A DNA stretch of 47,421 bases from Clostridium zeae (GTDB taxonomy: Bacteria > Bacillota > Clostridia > Clostridiales > Clostridiaceae). The DNA lies in NCBI RefSeq assembly GCF_017312485.1, contig NZ_BMBA01000014.1, forward strand, positions 1 to 47,421. The letters are read 5' to 3'. The notes beneath the pieces were generated by a model. That model did not search any database and was not told where the DNA came from. It saw only the letters and a list, made by a program, of their open reading frames with translations. Below, in pieces: positions 47,061 through 47,421 of the stretch (its first letter is position 1; every line of letters begins with the position of its first letter). A program made the translations under genes and the position numbers.

Positions 47061-47090
47061 AAATAAAAAAACGCCAGATATACTGGCGTT
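47061..47090 (-). terminator. terminator of the right rRNA/tRNA operon
   Basis: Minus-strand stem AACGCCAG / CTGGCGTT followed by seven T, 10 bases beyond the tRNA-Asn end. Confidence 0.92.
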
Positions 47091-47099
47091 ATGTACAAA

Positions 47100-47174
47100 T
47101 GGCTCCGCGAAGAGGGCTCGAACCTCCAACCTATCGGTTAACAGCCGAGTGCTCCACCATTGAGCTATCGCGGA
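47100..47174 (-). tRNA. tRNA-Asn (GTT)
   Basis: 75 bases on the minus strand including CCA: acceptor TCCGCGA, D-arm AGCTCAATGGTGGAGC, anticodon loop CTGTTAA (GTT), T-arm GGTTCGAGCCC. It sits just after the 5S rRNA gene, an arrangement common in clostridial rRNA operons. Confidence 0.97.
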
Positions 47175-47198
47175 ATATTGTATCTTTAAAAGATACAA

Positions 47199-47315
47199 CC
47201 TAGCGACCACCTACTCTCCCACACAGTCGCCCATGCAGTACCATCAGCCGTCTAAGTCTTAACCTTCGTGTTCGGTATGGGTACGGGTGTAACCCTTAGA
47301 CGCATCATCACTAGA
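47199..47315 (-). rRNA. rrf: 5S ribosomal RNA
   Basis: Reverse complement has the conserved 5S segments CACCCGTACCCATACCGAAC and GGGAGAGTAGGTGGTCGCTA with pairing ends. About 117 bases; ends estimated from pairing of the terminal stem. Confidence 0.95.
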
Positions 47316-47372
47316 TATTGAAAGATTATTCTTTCAAAATTGCACTTAAGTTTACTTTGTAATAATTTGTAT

Positions 47373-47421
47373 TGGTCAAGCCCTCGACCTATTAGTATCG
47401 GTCAGCTGAACATGTTACCAT
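47373..47421 (-). rRNA. rrl: 23S ribosomal RNA, 3' end (partial)
   Basis: Reverse complement contains GACCGATACTAATAGGTCGA and GGGCTTGACC, the conserved 3' end of 23S rRNA. The gene continues beyond the right edge. Confidence 0.96.

Larger units (their letters stand above)
46738..47099. other. intergenic region with DnaA-box-like repeats
   Basis: This 362-base spacer holds the MerR promoter, then two perfect DnaA boxes TTATCCACA (46947-46955, 46978-46986), a near match on the other strand (47013-47021), and the tRNA-Asn terminator. GTCTACGATGAATTATCCAC (from 46965) is a partial copy of the intergenic repeat found at 725 and 41674. No gene. Confidence 0.6.

Noticed and set aside
46964-47203. 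79-residue plus-strand reading frame
   Set aside because: It runs through the antisense of tRNA-Asn and into the 5S gene; the encoded ARRGLEPPTYRL-like string is a known artefact of tRNA antisense.

Overview
The window is chromosomal DNA of a low-GC Firmicute, almost certainly a Clostridium-type anaerobe. Evidence: very AT-rich spacers, GGAGG-type ribosome sites with frequent TTG/GTG starts, a class I cyclic-di-GMP riboswitch, a yjdF-type riboswitch, an EF-G paralogue, cobalamin-dependent MetH and a MoxR/DUF58/VWA operon. I cannot name the species. It lies between two ribosomal RNA operons that point the same way (minus strand). The 5' end of a 16S gene is at the left edge. The 3' end of a 23S gene, a 5S gene and tRNA-Asn are at the right edge. 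Most genes also run on the minus strand.

Layout. 1-3550: 16S start with its promoter, an L-lactate dehydrogenase-family gene, uracil-DNA glycosylase, a small membrane protein and tRNA-Phe. 3787-16338: one long minus-strand operon of eight genes (large secretory membrane protein, ABC ATPase, ABC permease, coiled-coil membrane protein, MoxR ATPase, DUF58 protein, two VWA membrane proteins), probably an envelope assembly or export machine of unknown substrate. 16587-20806: L,D-transpeptidase, Sir2 deacetylase, an SH3-like membrane protein, YjdF with its riboswitch, and DapA. 21051-28264: accessory-looking genes: PadR regulator with a DUF2812 protein, a stress-type protein, a decayed chemotaxis receptor, MarR with a GT1 glycosyltransferase, a B12-binding radical SAM enzyme and a metallophosphoesterase. 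28396-41323: housekeeping genes: alkyltransferase, ABC-F, CPBP protease, CinA, MetH, ROK kinase, EF-G paralogue and small proteins. 42051-44864: a c-di-GMP riboswitch and terminator ahead of a ketoacyl-synthase-III-like gene and a six-TM chemotaxis receptor. 44875-46797: MerR regulator with a 14-TM MFS exporter.

The most interesting unit is the riboswitch/KAS III-like/chemoreceptor module. The synthase keeps the nucleophilic Cys but appears to have lost the His and Asn of the family's triad, and the receptor senses through a polytopic membrane domain. A lipid-type signal synthase paired with its receptor under c-di-GMP control is a reasonable but unproven reading. Other unexplained structure: a 59-bp palindromic repeat present twice (22675 and 27149), a roughly 67-bp intergenic repeat carrying DnaA-box-like sequences near the rRNA operons, and two gene remnants.
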